Source of the DNA: PNNG01 sp046291695
Lineage (GTDB): Bacteria > Bacteroidota > Bacteroidia > UBA7662
NCBI GenBank assembly: GCA_046291695.1
Contig: JBKBSO010000003.1
Span: 164,820 to 228,819 of the forward strand
Length of the DNA: 64,000 nucleotides
Direction of reading: 5' to 3'
This document shows positions 53,121-61,782 of this stretch, piece after piece; positions within the stretch are counted from its first letter, which is position 1; each line of letters starts with the position of its first letter. A model generated the notes under the pieces. The model was not told the origin of the DNA. It was given only the letters and a program-made list of their open reading frames with translations, and ran no database searches. The position numbers and the translations under genes were made by a program.

Positions 53121-53492
53121 ATGAAGCATCTCACCCAGGCCGAAGAAGAAATTATGCAGTTGCTTTGGCAGCTCGAAAATGCGTATGTCCGCGACCTAAT
53201 TGCCCTGATGCCCGAGCCAAAGCCGGCTTACAATACCGTATCTACCATCGTGCGCATACTCGAACAAAAAGGATTTGTAGCACACCATGCGTTTGGCAAA
53301 AGCCATCAATATTATCCACTGGTCAGTCGGACATCGTACAGCGCCTTCGCTACCCGCGATCTGATGCACAAATATTTCGACAATTCGTTGCCCCAACTCG
53401 TTTCGCACCTTGCCCGAAAATCGGACCTGAGCACAGGCGAACTCGATCAACTGCTGGAGCAAATTCAACAACTTAAAAACAAATCGTCATGA
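53121..53492 (+). CDS. BlaI/MecI/CopY-family repressor
   Basis: 123 residues. The winged helix is LTQAEEEIMQLLWQLENAYVRDLIALMPEPKPAYNTVSTIVRILEQKGFVAHHAFGKSHQYYPLV, very typical of BlaI; the C-terminal helical part mediates dimerisation. Two palindromes directly upstream support autorepression. It overlaps the M56 peptidase gene by 4 bp (ATGA), the standard BlaI-BlaR1 pair. Confidence 0.95.
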   Translation: MKHLTQAEEEIMQLLWQLENAYVRDLIALMPEPKPAYNTVSTIVRILEQKGFVAHHAFGKSHQYYPLVSRTSYSAFATRDLMHKYFDNSLPQLVSHLARKSDLSTGELDQLLEQIQQLKNKSS

Positions 53493-54694
53493 ACCTTTGG
53501 CTTTCCCTCTTGCAAGGCAGTCTGGTGCTACTATTATTCGGTGGACTGGCAATGGTCCTTCGCCAACGAGCCAGCACAAGTTTTCGTCGGTGGTACCTGC
53601 TTACAACTTTGCTATTAAGCTTAAGTCCTTTTGCAGGAAAATGGCTGGCCAGTCCACTCCCGAGTGCTGGAATAGTGATTGAGTTGCCTGAAATCAATCC
53701 TGTAGAACCACAACTTGCCGTTGGCCATGTCCCTCAGCAAATACCCTGGCTGTACTGGCTTTATATCACAGGCATTTTCCTAAGTCTGTTACCATTCGCT
53801 GCAAGTGTACTGCGCGTAGGCCTATGGTTGCTGCAAAGCAAAATCGAAAAAAATAATGGGCTGTGGCTCGTCCGTACCCAATCCAATTCGCACGGAATCT
53901 GTTCTTTTGGCCCCTTCGTCTTCCTGAGCGCTAACGAGCCGATTAACGACGCCTTTTTACTTCATGAAAAAAGTCATATCAACCGGCTGCATAGTCTCGA
54001 CAAACTACTGATGCAAGTCGTAATCAGTCTTTTTTGGTTCAACCCAATAGTATACATCATCCGCCGCGAGCTGCACCTACTGCATGAAATCCAAGCCGAT
54101 GCTGATGTTTGCAAGCAATATGCTGCTTACGATTATGCCAATCAACTCAGTGCCTACAGCTTGGGGGTGCCTGCATCTACCCTACTGAATCCGCTTTTTA
54201 AGTCTCAAAATCAACTTTTAACCCGAATTATTATGCTTAACAAAACCATCAAACCAATCCAAACCCCATGGCTGGTGCTCCTGCTTGGACTTTCCATCTT
54301 AATTGGCTGCGGCCAACATTTTGTCGAAAATGAAGTCTTAGCCCCCATCGACCTCACCGCCGAAGAAGTATTGGAATCGAGTACACCAATGCCTGAATTT
54401 CCGGGTGGAGACGAAGCGCTCATACAATATATGAGCGAAAAGGTACGCTACCCTGCCGCTGCTAAAGACCAAGGCATAGAGGGTATAGTCATTATTCAGT
54501 TTGTGGTCGATCGCCAAGGCAAAGTCCGCAATGCGCAGGTACTCCGAGGTGTTCATCCCGACTTGGATGCGGTGTCGTTGGAAGCGGTGGAACGCATGCC
54601 CGATTGGCAGCCGGCCATCGAAGATGAGAAAGCTGTAAATGTGCTTTATAATTTGCCCTTTCGGTTTAGACTACCTGAGCCCAGTGCGGAATAG
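53489..54694 (+). CDS. BlaR1-type M56 metallopeptidase with C-terminal TonB domain
   Basis: 401 residues. Membrane helices at about 5-22, 36-55 and 82-103 lead to the M56 domain with the zinc motif HEKSH and the later HEIQADAD. Another helix (around 252-272) is followed by a periplasmic TonB_C domain (GIEGIVIIQFVVDRQGKVRNAQVLRG). Family members cleave the partner BlaI repressor on sensing a signal; the TonB domain in place of a penicillin-binding sensor is common in Bacteroidota. The signal is unknown. Confidence 0.93.
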   Translation: MNLWLSLLQGSLVLLLFGGLAMVLRQRASTSFRRWYLLTTLLLSLSPFAGKWLASPLPSAGIVIELPEINPVEPQLAVGHVPQQIPWLYWLYITGIFLSLLPFAASVLRVGLWLLQSKIEKNNGLWLVRTQSNSHGICSFGPFVFLSANEPINDAFLLHEKSHINRLHSLDKLLMQVVISLFWFNPIVYIIRRELHLLHEIQADADVCKQYAAYDYANQLSAYSLGVPASTLLNPLFKSQNQLLTRIIMLNKTIKPIQTPWLVLLLGLSILIGCGQHFVENEVLAPIDLTAEEVLESSTPMPEFPGGDEALIQYMSEKVRYPAAAKDQGIEGIVIIQFVVDRQGKVRNAQVLRGVHPDLDAVSLEAVERMPDWQPAIEDEKAVNVLYNLPFRFRLPEPSAE

Positions 54695-54714
54695 CCTATA
54701 AAAAGCATGCTCCC

Positions 54715-54745
54715 ATCCCTCCCTCACACGGAGGGATTTTTTTTT
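54715..54745 (+). terminator. Strong intrinsic terminator of blaI-blaR1
   Basis: ATCCCTCC / GGAGGGAT (8-bp perfect stem, 7-nt loop) followed by nine T, 20 bp after the peptidase stop. Confidence 0.88.
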
Positions 54746-54818
54746 GAAAAAACATGGAGCATTCAATCCATCACCTGCTTAGCTCCGTACATAAGGCCAA
54801 CAAACAAATTTTATACAC

Positions 54819-55382
54819 ATGAAAACTTACAAATTCTTTTCGATCATGGGCCTGCTAATGGCAGGTGTACTCAGCTTTAGTTCGTGCAAAAAGGAGGAAA
54901 CACCCGAACCACAGCAGCCTGAAATGCGTACTGCTACTTTCAATTATGCCTTCAATACGGGGCAAGTAGGGGAAGGAACGGCCTATAACGGTATGCACCC
55001 CACCAACCTCACGGCCAAAATGACCATCACAGAAATGAACGGGAACAAAGCAAAAGTTGAAGTTTGGCTCGAAAACACCATCGAAGGTGAAAGCTATATG
55101 GTTCATGCACATGATGCCGCCGATCCGGCAAGCACACCCAACGGCACCCCCTATAACGAAAGCCCAAACACCAACGTGCTCACCTTGGCCCTTAAGGGCG
55201 GCAGCGCTAACCACAACCACAGGGTTGGTCATTCAACAGCATATGGTATGCAGGAAGCCAACCGCTCCTTCGACGATCTCACCACCATGTACAATGCCTT
55301 TTTTGTGGTGCACGATCCTACGCAGCCCATCAGTACTACGGATTTAAGCACCTATTTGGTGGTAGGTGTTTTTGCCCGATAA
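54819..55382 (+). CDS. Lipoprotein of unknown function, His-rich
   Basis: 187 residues, lipoprotein signal ending FSSCKKEE. The mature protein is a beta-rich domain of about 150 residues with scattered His (VHAHDAADP, SANHNHRVGHS, VVHDP), suggesting metal binding. No family is recognised. The layout loosely recalls CHRD or Cu/Zn-SOD-like beta folds, without their full motifs. It stands alone between two terminators. Confidence 0.8.
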   Translation: MKTYKFFSIMGLLMAGVLSFSSCKKEETPEPQQPEMRTATFNYAFNTGQVGEGTAYNGMHPTNLTAKMTITEMNGNKAKVEVWLENTIEGESYMVHAHDAADPASTPNGTPYNESPNTNVLTLALKGGSANHNHRVGHSTAYGMQEANRSFDDLTTMYNAFFVVHDPTQPISTTDLSTYLVVGVFAR

Positions 55383-55404
55383 TCCATCCTGTTCATAGCG
55401 TTTG

Positions 55405-55436
55405 AGCCCGGCTGCTGCAATAGCACCGGGCTTTTT
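55405..55436 (+). terminator. Intrinsic terminator after the His-rich lipoprotein
   Basis: AGCCCGG / CCGGGCT outer stem with an inner TGCT/AGCA pairing, followed by TTTT, about 20 bp after the stop. Confidence 0.85.
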
Positions 55437-55650
55437 GGTGCCCCTACTGGCGCAATTCATCAAATACACGTCGGCTTACATCATCGCATACTTCCGACCT
55501 TTGCAGCCTCAAAAACCTGGTTGAACAATGAATTAATAAAACCTTCACAGCCCTTAACAAAATTTTAAACTCCACGGTGCAACCCCTCCTGAACTTTGTG
55601 CGTCTTTAACTCGTAAACGCGCTCAACCCACCTACTCAAAAACCCAAACC

Positions 55651-55989
55651 ATGAAAAAATTATTGATCAGCCTCATTTTCTGCTTAAGTTTAAGCACAGC
55701 CATGGCCGGAGGAGAACTTACTGCTGAATCGGCCAGCGTTAAAAAAATGTTCCATACCATTCAGGACGAATTGCGTATCCCAGCAAAAGTTTTTGATTTC
55801 TGCGAAGGCGAACGCCCTGAGGTACATTTTACCATCGACAGCCAGGGCTACATCAAAGTACTTGAAGTAGTTACCAGCAGCCCATTTCTCGAAAAGCAAT
55901 TGCGCAGAAGTTTCGAAAAAATACGAACCTTTGATGCAAACGCCCTCAGCGGACAACGCTTTTCGCTCACCTTGAACCTTAACAGGTAG
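55651..55989 (+). CDS. Small secreted protein, TonB-C-like fragment
   Basis: 112 residues with a signal peptide (ISLIFCLSLSTAMAGG). The remaining part, VHFTIDSQGYIKVLEVVTSSPFLEKQLRRSFEKIRTF, resembles the beta-strand and helix order of a TonB C-terminal domain without the membrane anchor. Stand-alone versions are frequent in Bacteroidota. No partner is adjacent; function unknown. Confidence 0.8.
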   Translation: MKKLLISLIFCLSLSTAMAGGELTAESASVKKMFHTIQDELRIPAKVFDFCEGERPEVHFTIDSQGYIKVLEVVTSSPFLEKQLRRSFEKIRTFDANALSGQRFSLTLNLNR

Positions 55990-56048
55990 TTTTTATTATT
56001 GCTTTAGGAAGGCAAAGGCAGGCAGACGGCTTGACTTTGCTGTTTACA

Positions 56049-56138
56049 TCAATGCGGTTCCTGCGTGTACTTGGTGAGTACATATACAAATCCGCCTAAA
56101 ACAACTACTGCAAAAATAATCCAGCCAATCATAAACAT
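56049..56138 (-). CDS. Candidate 29-residue single-helix membrane protein
   Basis: From an ATG at 56138 the minus strand encodes MFMIGWIIFAVVVLGGFVY followed by VLTKYTQEPH and a TGA stop. It is one membrane helix with a short polar tail, about the size of small oxidase-associated subunits. It is shorter than a standard gene-finder limit and lies in an otherwise empty 224-bp gap. No ribosome-binding site is obvious, so the call is tentative. Confidence 0.35.
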   Translation of the reverse strand: MFMIGWIIFAVVVLGGFVYVLTKYTQEPH

Positions 56139-56213
56139 ACATTTAGGTGACCCAAGATAAGGAGGACGGGCTCACTTTTGCAAGTAAGCAGGTATTATTA
56201 CTACTTTTAAGGC

Positions 56214-57062
56214 ATGTTTCAACTGCTGCGTCAGCCTTACCCCTTATCCGAATCCCCAGCCGCACGTTGGAGAATAAGCGTGCTCTTCGGGATTTTCGTA
56301 AGCTTGTTTCTACTTGTTTTTCAGCCTTTTGGCTTCGACCAAATACCCAGTCGCAAACTCTTGCATGCCATTAATTATGGACTTGTATGTTTTGGGATCA
56401 TGGTAGTAACGAATATTATTGTAGTACGGTTGTTTCCCCGCTATTTTCTCGAAAACAGCTGGACAACCGGTAAGCAAATCGTGCTTACCATGTTTACCAT
56501 TGGCCTCATTGGCTGGGGCAATGCCTTGTATACGTCTTACGCATTTGGCTTGAAGCTTCCGGGCAAAAGCATCTTACATTTTGAGCTCATAACCCTTGCC
56601 ATTGGCATTTTTCCGGTGAGTGCAAGCTATATTTTTAATCAACTATTGTTGCAGCGGCGTTACCAAACGGGAGCCATCCAGCTCAACCAGCAATTCAAAC
56701 CAAGAGCGCTATCGGAAGAGCGGCTGGTACTTCGCGGCGAAAATCAGGATGAAGAACTTCAGCTCAGCAGCCAGGAACTGTACTACCTACAAGCAGCCGA
56801 AAATTATGTTGAAATCCACTACCTCCTTGATAAGGAGCATAAAAAAATACTGATGCGGGGAAGCATGCGATCATTTGAAAGCCAGCTGGCGGCTCAAGAT
56901 CATTTCCTACGCTGCCATAAAAGTTTCATTGTCAACAAAAACAGGGTCGTTGGTTTTTCGGGGAATGCACAGGGTTACCGGCTTCAGCTTCTCCATCTGG
57001 ATGCAGAAATTCCTGTTTCCCGAAGCTTAAACAGCCAGATTAAGTCGCTGTTTACTCCCTAG
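56214..57062 (+). CDS. LytTR DNA-binding membrane regulator
   Basis: 282 residues. Four helices (about 20-40, 50-75, 88-108 and 122-145) are followed by a LytTR domain (LYYLQAAENYVEIHYLLDKEHKKILMRGSMRSFESQL...FLRCHKSFIVNKNRVVGF). Such proteins act as membrane-bound transcription factors without a separate kinase. No sensor domain is visible beyond the helices. It faces the pnt operon in convergence. The target is unknown. Confidence 0.9.
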   Translation: MFQLLRQPYPLSESPAARWRISVLFGIFVSLFLLVFQPFGFDQIPSRKLLHAINYGLVCFGIMVVTNIIVVRLFPRYFLENSWTTGKQIVLTMFTIGLIGWGNALYTSYAFGLKLPGKSILHFELITLAIGIFPVSASYIFNQLLLQRRYQTGAIQLNQQFKPRALSEERLVLRGENQDEELQLSSQELYYLQAAENYVEIHYLLDKEHKKILMRGSMRSFESQLAAQDHFLRCHKSFIVNKNRVVGFSGNAQGYRLQLLHLDAEIPVSRSLNSQIKSLFTP

Positions 57063-57068
57063 GCCCTT

Positions 57069-58490
57069 TTACAGCGTTTTCACTGCCTCTACCAATTGCC
57101 CCAAGGCTTTTTTAGCATCGCCAAACAGCATGCGGGTTTTAGGGTTGTAAAACAATTCGTTTTCGATGCCCGCGTAGCCCGCATTCATAGAGCGTTTGAT
57201 TACAATGATGTTTTGAGCCCTATCGGCCTGCAAGATGGGCATGCCGTAAATCGGACTGGCCGGATCGAGTTCGGCAGCCGGGTTTACCACATCATTAGCG
57301 CCTATCACCACCACCACATCGGTTTGAGGGAACTCGGGATTGATGGCTTCCATTTCGATGAGTTTGTCGTATGCCACATCCGACTCGGCGAGAAGCACAT
57401 TCATATGACCCGGCATGCGGCCTGCCACCGGATGGATACCGTATTTCACCTCTACTCCCTTGGCTTCGAGCAATTTTTCGAGTTCGTGCACCACGTGTTG
57501 TGCCTGGGCCACGGCCAAACCATAGCCCGGAATAACCACCACCCTTTTGGCATACGACAACAAGATAGACGCATCGCTCAGGCTAATTTCACGCACCGTG
57601 GTATCGATTTCACGGTCCGACACCGCCCCAGAGCTGTTGAAAGCACCAAGCAATACAGCGGTCAGCGAGCGGTTCATGGCCTTACACATCAGCACCGTGA
57701 GCAAAAATCCGGCAGAGCCTACCAAAACCCCGCCCATCAACATCACCTTATTATCGAACAACAAGCCGGTGGTGGCCGCGGTAAGTCCGGTAAAAGAGTT
57801 CAGCAAAGAAATCACTACAGGCATATCGGCACCGCCTATGGGCATTACAAAGAGCACCCCAAACAACAAGGCAAGTATTAACAGCGTGTAAATAATTGCT
57901 TCGTTATTATCGGTAAGTACAAAAAATAGCACCATCAAACCAGCAATCACCAGCAACAGGCCGTTGTTGGTAAGCTTTTGCATAGGCCAGCGGACCGATT
58001 TGCCAGTAACAAAGCCTTGCAGCTTGCCCATGGCAATCAGGCTGCCTGTAAATGAAATCCCACCAACTACCAAACTCACCAAAAGCGCCCCAAAATAAAA
58101 ATAGAGCGTGCTTTTGTCGGCCAGAACCATGGCCAGCATGGCCACATCGCTGCCGTGGTAAATAGAATTCACCTCGGCTATGGCAATCAAGGCTGCGGCG
58201 GCTCCACCCATACCGTTAAAAAACGATACCATTTGGGGCATATCCGTCATTTTCACACGATTGGCCATGAGCCAGCCAACCACAGCACCTACCGCAATAC
58301 CAGCTACACTCAGGCCGGTGTTGTTCAGGCCAGGGGTAAAAAAAGTAGCCAATACCGCGAGCAACATGCCTGCGGCCGCCATCAAATTACCCTTACGGGC
58401 TGAATCGGGATGGCTCATGTACTTAATGCCCAGCACAAAAAGCACCACTGCAACCAAATACGCAATATCTATGAGTTGGCTCAGCATCAC
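57069..58490 (-). CDS. pntB: NAD(P) transhydrogenase subunit beta
   Basis: 473 residues. About eight helices in the first 260 residues are followed by the NADP(H)-binding domain III with VVIPGYGLAVAQAQHVVHELEKLLEAKGVEVKYGIHPVAGRMPGHMNVLLAE. It works with PntA1 and PntA2 to transfer hydride between NADH and NADP+ coupled to proton translocation. Overlaps pntA2 by 4 bp. Confidence 0.97.
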   Translation of the reverse strand: MMLSQLIDIAYLVAVVLFVLGIKYMSHPDSARKGNLMAAAGMLLAVLATFFTPGLNNTGLSVAGIAVGAVVGWLMANRVKMTDMPQMVSFFNGMGGAAAALIAIAEVNSIYHGSDVAMLAMVLADKSTLYFYFGALLVSLVVGGISFTGSLIAMGKLQGFVTGKSVRWPMQKLTNNGLLLVIAGLMVLFFVLTDNNEAIIYTLLILALLFGVLFVMPIGGADMPVVISLLNSFTGLTAATTGLLFDNKVMLMGGVLVGSAGFLLTVLMCKAMNRSLTAVLLGAFNSSGAVSDREIDTTVREISLSDASILLSYAKRVVVIPGYGLAVAQAQHVVHELEKLLEAKGVEVKYGIHPVAGRMPGHMNVLLAESDVAYDKLIEMEAINPEFPQTDVVVVIGANDVVNPAAELDPASPIYGMPILQADRAQNIIVIKRSMNAGYAGIENELFYNPKTRMLFGDAKKALGQLVEAVKTL

Positions 58491-58798
58491 TTCTTCTTTT
58501 TACGAAACATGTCTAACATACGGTCGGTTACTGCAAAGCCCCCCACCACGTTGAGGGTAGCCAGCACCACGGCCAAAAAACCGAGGGCCAGGGCCAGGTA
58601 GTTGTTGGCATCGGTTTTACCCATTACCAAAATAGAGCCAATAATCACCACGCCTGATAGTGCGTTAGAACCCGACATCAAGGGTGTATGCAGAACTTGA
58701 GGCACCTTTCCAATGACTTCCACTCCCACAAAAACTGCCAGTACCAGCACATAAATCATTTGCAGGTTATCGGCTATAAGGCTAATTACATTTTCCAT
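58487..58798 (-). CDS. NAD(P) transhydrogenase alpha-2 (membrane part of alpha)
   Basis: About 103 residues from the ATG at 58798 (or 58804). Three to four helices with VLHTPLMSGSNALSGVV, the conserved loop of the alpha-subunit membrane domain. In this layout the alpha chain is split, as in many alphaproteobacteria and Bacteroidota. It lies between pntA1 and pntB. Confidence 0.93.
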   Translation of the reverse strand: MENVISLIADNLQMIYVLVLAVFVGVEVIGKVPQVLHTPLMSGSNALSGVVIIGSILVMGKTDANNYLALALGFLAVVLATLNVVGGFAVTDRMLDMFRKKKK

Positions 58799-58800
58799 GA

Positions 58801-59910
58801 TCATTTTTTAAGCGGTTCCCATACCAACGCGCCTGCATGTGTGATGAGGCTACCTTTGATAATTTCGTCTTCCAAATTCAACACCACCTTAGCATCCTTC
58901 AGGCAAGGGGTTAAGAAGTTAAGCATATTTTTGGCATACATACGGCTGGCATCCTGCGGCTTTTCGGCGGGTAAATTGCCATTTCCAACAATTGTGATGC
59001 CCAATTCTGTTATGGTTTCATTGTTTTGGGTGAGTTCACAATTTCCCCCTGCAGCAGCAGCTAAATCAACGATAACACTACCAGCCCGCATGCGTTCAAC
59101 CATGGCACGGGTAATGAGTATGGGTGCTTGTCGGCCTGGAATAAGCGCGGTGCTTATCACCACATCGGCGGCCACGATGCGCTTTTCGAGTTCTTCCGAC
59201 TGGCGCTTCTTGTATTCCTCGCTTTGTTCAACCGCATAACCCCCTGCGCCCTTATCTTCTACCGCGCCTGGCACCTCTACAAAACGGCCGCCCAAACTTT
59301 CTACCTGTTCTTTTACCGAAGGCCGGGTATCGAAAGCTTCGACCACCGCACCCAATCGTTTGGCCGTGGCCACCGCTTGTAAGCCGGCTACACCGGCTCC
59401 TATCACGAGCACCTTGGCCGGGGCAATGGTACCTGCGGCGGTCATCATCATAGGAAAAATGCGTGGCAACAGCGTCGCAGCCCGCAGTACCGCCTGGTAG
59501 CCCGCCAAAGAAGCCTGACTCGAGAGCACGTCCATGCTTTGGGCGCGGGTAATGCGCGGCACGGCGTCCATGCTGATGCAACTTACGCCCAGTTCAGCAA
59601 GTTTTTGCATTCGAAATGCATTTACCAGTGGTTGATACATGCCAAAAACCAACTGTCCCTGATGTAATTTATCGAAACTTTCGGTACTCAAAGGCTGAAT
59701 ACGCACCAATACTTCGGCCTTAATTACCTCATCACGACTTCCCAGACTGGCGCCAACCGCTTCATAATCAGCATCGCCATAAGAGGCTAATAGACCGGCA
59801 CCATGCTCTACTTGAAGCTCCAATCCCTTATCAATCAAAGCCTTTACCACTTCTGGAGTAAGTGCCACCCGGCTTTCAAACGCCGGCTCCTTTAACAATC
59901 CAATGCGCAT
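58801..59910 (-). CDS. pntA: NAD(P) transhydrogenase alpha-1 (NAD-binding domain I)
   Basis: 369 residues. The alanine dehydrogenase/PNT N-domain begins MRIGLLKEPAFESRVALTPE. The NAD-binding part has KVLVIGAGVAGLQAVATAKRLGAVVEAFDTRP. The RQxxxD-like loop typical of domain I is also present (SIVDLAAAAGGNCE region). It begins the operon pntA1-pntA2-pntB; all junctions overlap by about 4 bp. Confidence 0.97.
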   Translation of the reverse strand: MRIGLLKEPAFESRVALTPEVVKALIDKGLELQVEHGAGLLASYGDADYEAVGASLGSRDEVIKAEVLVRIQPLSTESFDKLHQGQLVFGMYQPLVNAFRMQKLAELGVSCISMDAVPRITRAQSMDVLSSQASLAGYQAVLRAATLLPRIFPMMMTAAGTIAPAKVLVIGAGVAGLQAVATAKRLGAVVEAFDTRPSVKEQVESLGGRFVEVPGAVEDKGAGGYAVEQSEEYKKRQSEELEKRIVAADVVISTALIPGRQAPILITRAMVERMRAGSVIVDLAAAAGGNCELTQNNETITELGITIVGNGNLPAEKPQDASRMYAKNMLNFLTPCLKDAKVVLNLEDEIIKGSLITHAGALVWEPLKK

Positions 59911-60067
59911 GCTATTCTTTTATGGAGTAAATATAGGGCTTTATGTGCAACCCACAACGGCCTGAAAGCTAACCCTGACCACGCTAATTCCTGGCAAGGC
60001 GAATGGCTGCACCAATGCTTTTTTAAAGTAATTTTGCGCAGCTATCACCATCCCCTACCCCCTCACC

Positions 60068-60760
60068 TTGAAGCACTTGCTGCTATCACTGTTGCTTTGT
60101 AGCACCACCAGCCTCCAGGCACAAACCCCCATCAACCAGGAACAGTTGGGTGCCTGGTACATGTATTATTTCATGCACGGCTTTGAAAAAAGCAAATTTG
60201 GGCTGCAAGGCGATTACCAATACCGTGCCTGGAATTTTGGAACCGACCTGGAGCAATTGCTCTTGCGCACTGCTATTACCTATCAACCTTTCAACAATGG
60301 CAATATGCTAAGTTTGGGTTATGCCTTTGTAGGATCGGGTGCCTTCGGCGAAAGCGATGCAGTGGTGGATGAGCACCGCATTTACCAGGAAGCTTTGTTG
60401 CCCCAGCATTTGGGCGGCCGATTTTACATGGTTCATCGCCTGCGTTACGAACAACGTTTTATAGAAGACCAATTGTTACGAACCCGCTACCGTTACAATC
60501 TGTTCTTAAACATCCCCCTCAACAAACGCGCACTTGAACCTCAAGCTGTGTACCTGGCATTTTACAACGAGTTGTTTGTGAATGGCCAACGCCAGGCCGC
60601 TGCAGGAGCGCAGGTTGAATTGTTCGACCGCAACCGTTTTTACCAGGGCCTGGGCTATGTATTTAACGGCAGCACACGCCTTCAAATGGGCTGGATGCTA
60701 CAAAGCACCAACAGCTGGGAAAAAGCCCAATTTCAGCTGAGTATGCACCAACGTTGGTAG
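60068..60760 (+). CDS. DUF2490-family secreted protein
   Basis: 230 residues. I use the TTG at 60068 as the start because it opens directly onto a signal peptide (KHLLLSLLLCSTTSLQAQ) and no ATG lies upstream in frame. The remainder is a beta-barrel-like protein: QLGAWYMYYFMHGFEKSKFGLQGDYQYR and VDEHRIYQEALLPQHLGGRFYMVHRLRYEQRF are the DUF2490 signature (LxRxRyrxExRf). It is probably in the outer membrane. Function unknown. Confidence 0.88.
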   Translation: MKHLLLSLLLCSTTSLQAQTPINQEQLGAWYMYYFMHGFEKSKFGLQGDYQYRAWNFGTDLEQLLLRTAITYQPFNNGNMLSLGYAFVGSGAFGESDAVVDEHRIYQEALLPQHLGGRFYMVHRLRYEQRFIEDQLLRTRYRYNLFLNIPLNKRALEPQAVYLAFYNELFVNGQRQAAAGAQVELFDRNRFYQGLGYVFNGSTRLQMGWMLQSTNSWEKAQFQLSMHQRW

Positions 60761-60843
60761 TTCTTTGACCTAAGACCTGGCAACAGCGCTCTGCTTGAGG
60801 TTTTTGAATGCTCACAAACCGCTATCCGAATCTAACCTGACTG

Positions 60844-61782
60844 CTAATTGGTTTTTTTCAGGTAACGAAACAACTCGCTGTCGGTAGTCAACACCAAGGT
60901 GGTTTGTGCTTCAAGCGATCTTTCCAAGGTTTCCATGGATTTCAAAAAGGTATACAAATCGCGAGCCTGGGGCGAACGGTTGTAGGCCGAAGCAAAGATA
61001 GCAGTGGCCTCGGCATCAGCCCTGCCTCGTATCATCGCGGCTTCTTTTACGGCGTTCGACTTAATTTGCGCCAAATCGCGCTCTTTATTTCCTTCGATTT
61101 TACGGGCTTCACCCTGACCTTCTGACCTGAATTGCTCGGCAATGCGGTTTCGCTCCGAAACCATACGGTCGTACACCCGTTTGCGTACCTCTTCTACATA
61201 CATCACACGCTTAAATCGTACATCGAGAATACGAATGCCCAAATCAGAGGTGCGCGCATTGGCCCTTTGCAATATAAGGCCTTCGATCCGATCGCGCCCC
61301 ACGCCTATGCTGTCGAGCTGCTCCAAATCTTCCATATAATCTTCCACAATCTCAGGATCTCGGTTCGTAGAACGCACAATGTCGAGTAATTCATTGGCCG
61401 CTACCGCATTGCGGGTTTCGCCATCGAGTATATCATCGAGCCGCGACTGGGCCGAACGTTCGTCGCGCAAACGGATAAAAAACTGCAGCGGATCCGTAAT
61501 CTGCCACCGGGCATAAGTATCTACAAAAATGAATTTTTTGTCTTTGGTAGGCACCTGATTCGGATCGCCATCCCACTCCAGATACCGTTTATCAAAGAAC
61601 TGTACCTTCTGAACGAAGGGCACTTTAAAATGGATGCCCGGGCTGGTGCGGGGTTGACCTACCGGCTTACCAAATTGCGTAACAATAGCCTGCTCCGTTT
61701 CGCTAAGGATGAACATGCTGCCAAATCCAACCACTGCAGCCAGCAGCACCGGAATAAGGATGAGTAGATAAGACTTTTTCAT
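60844..61782 (-). CDS. hflC: HflC, SPFH-domain membrane protein
   Basis: 312 residues. One N-terminal membrane helix, then an SPFH/band-7 domain: AIVTQFGKPVGQPRTSPGIHFKVPFVQKVQFFDKR, with YARWQITDPLQFF and RSEGQGEARKIEGNKERDLAQIKS (coiled coil). Forms the HflKC complex that modulates the FtsH protease. Its start overlaps the end of hflK by 4 bp. Confidence 0.96.
   Translation of the reverse strand: MKKSYLLILIPVLLAAVVGFGSMFILSETEQAIVTQFGKPVGQPRTSPGIHFKVPFVQKVQFFDKRYLEWDGDPNQVPTKDKKFIFVDTYARWQITDPLQFFIRLRDERSAQSRLDDILDGETRNAVAANELLDIVRSTNRDPEIVEDYMEDLEQLDSIGVGRDRIEGLILQRANARTSDLGIRILDVRFKRVMYVEEVRKRVYDRMVSERNRIAEQFRSEGQGEARKIEGNKERDLAQIKSNAVKEAAMIRGRADAEATAIFASAYNRSPQARDLYTFLKSMETLERSLEAQTTLVLTTDSELFRYLKKTN

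Noticed and set aside
57096..57881. 261-residue open frame on the plus strand opposite pntB
   Set aside because: It lies wholly inside the clear pntB reading frame, is rich in His and Arg from antisense codon bias, and matches no family.
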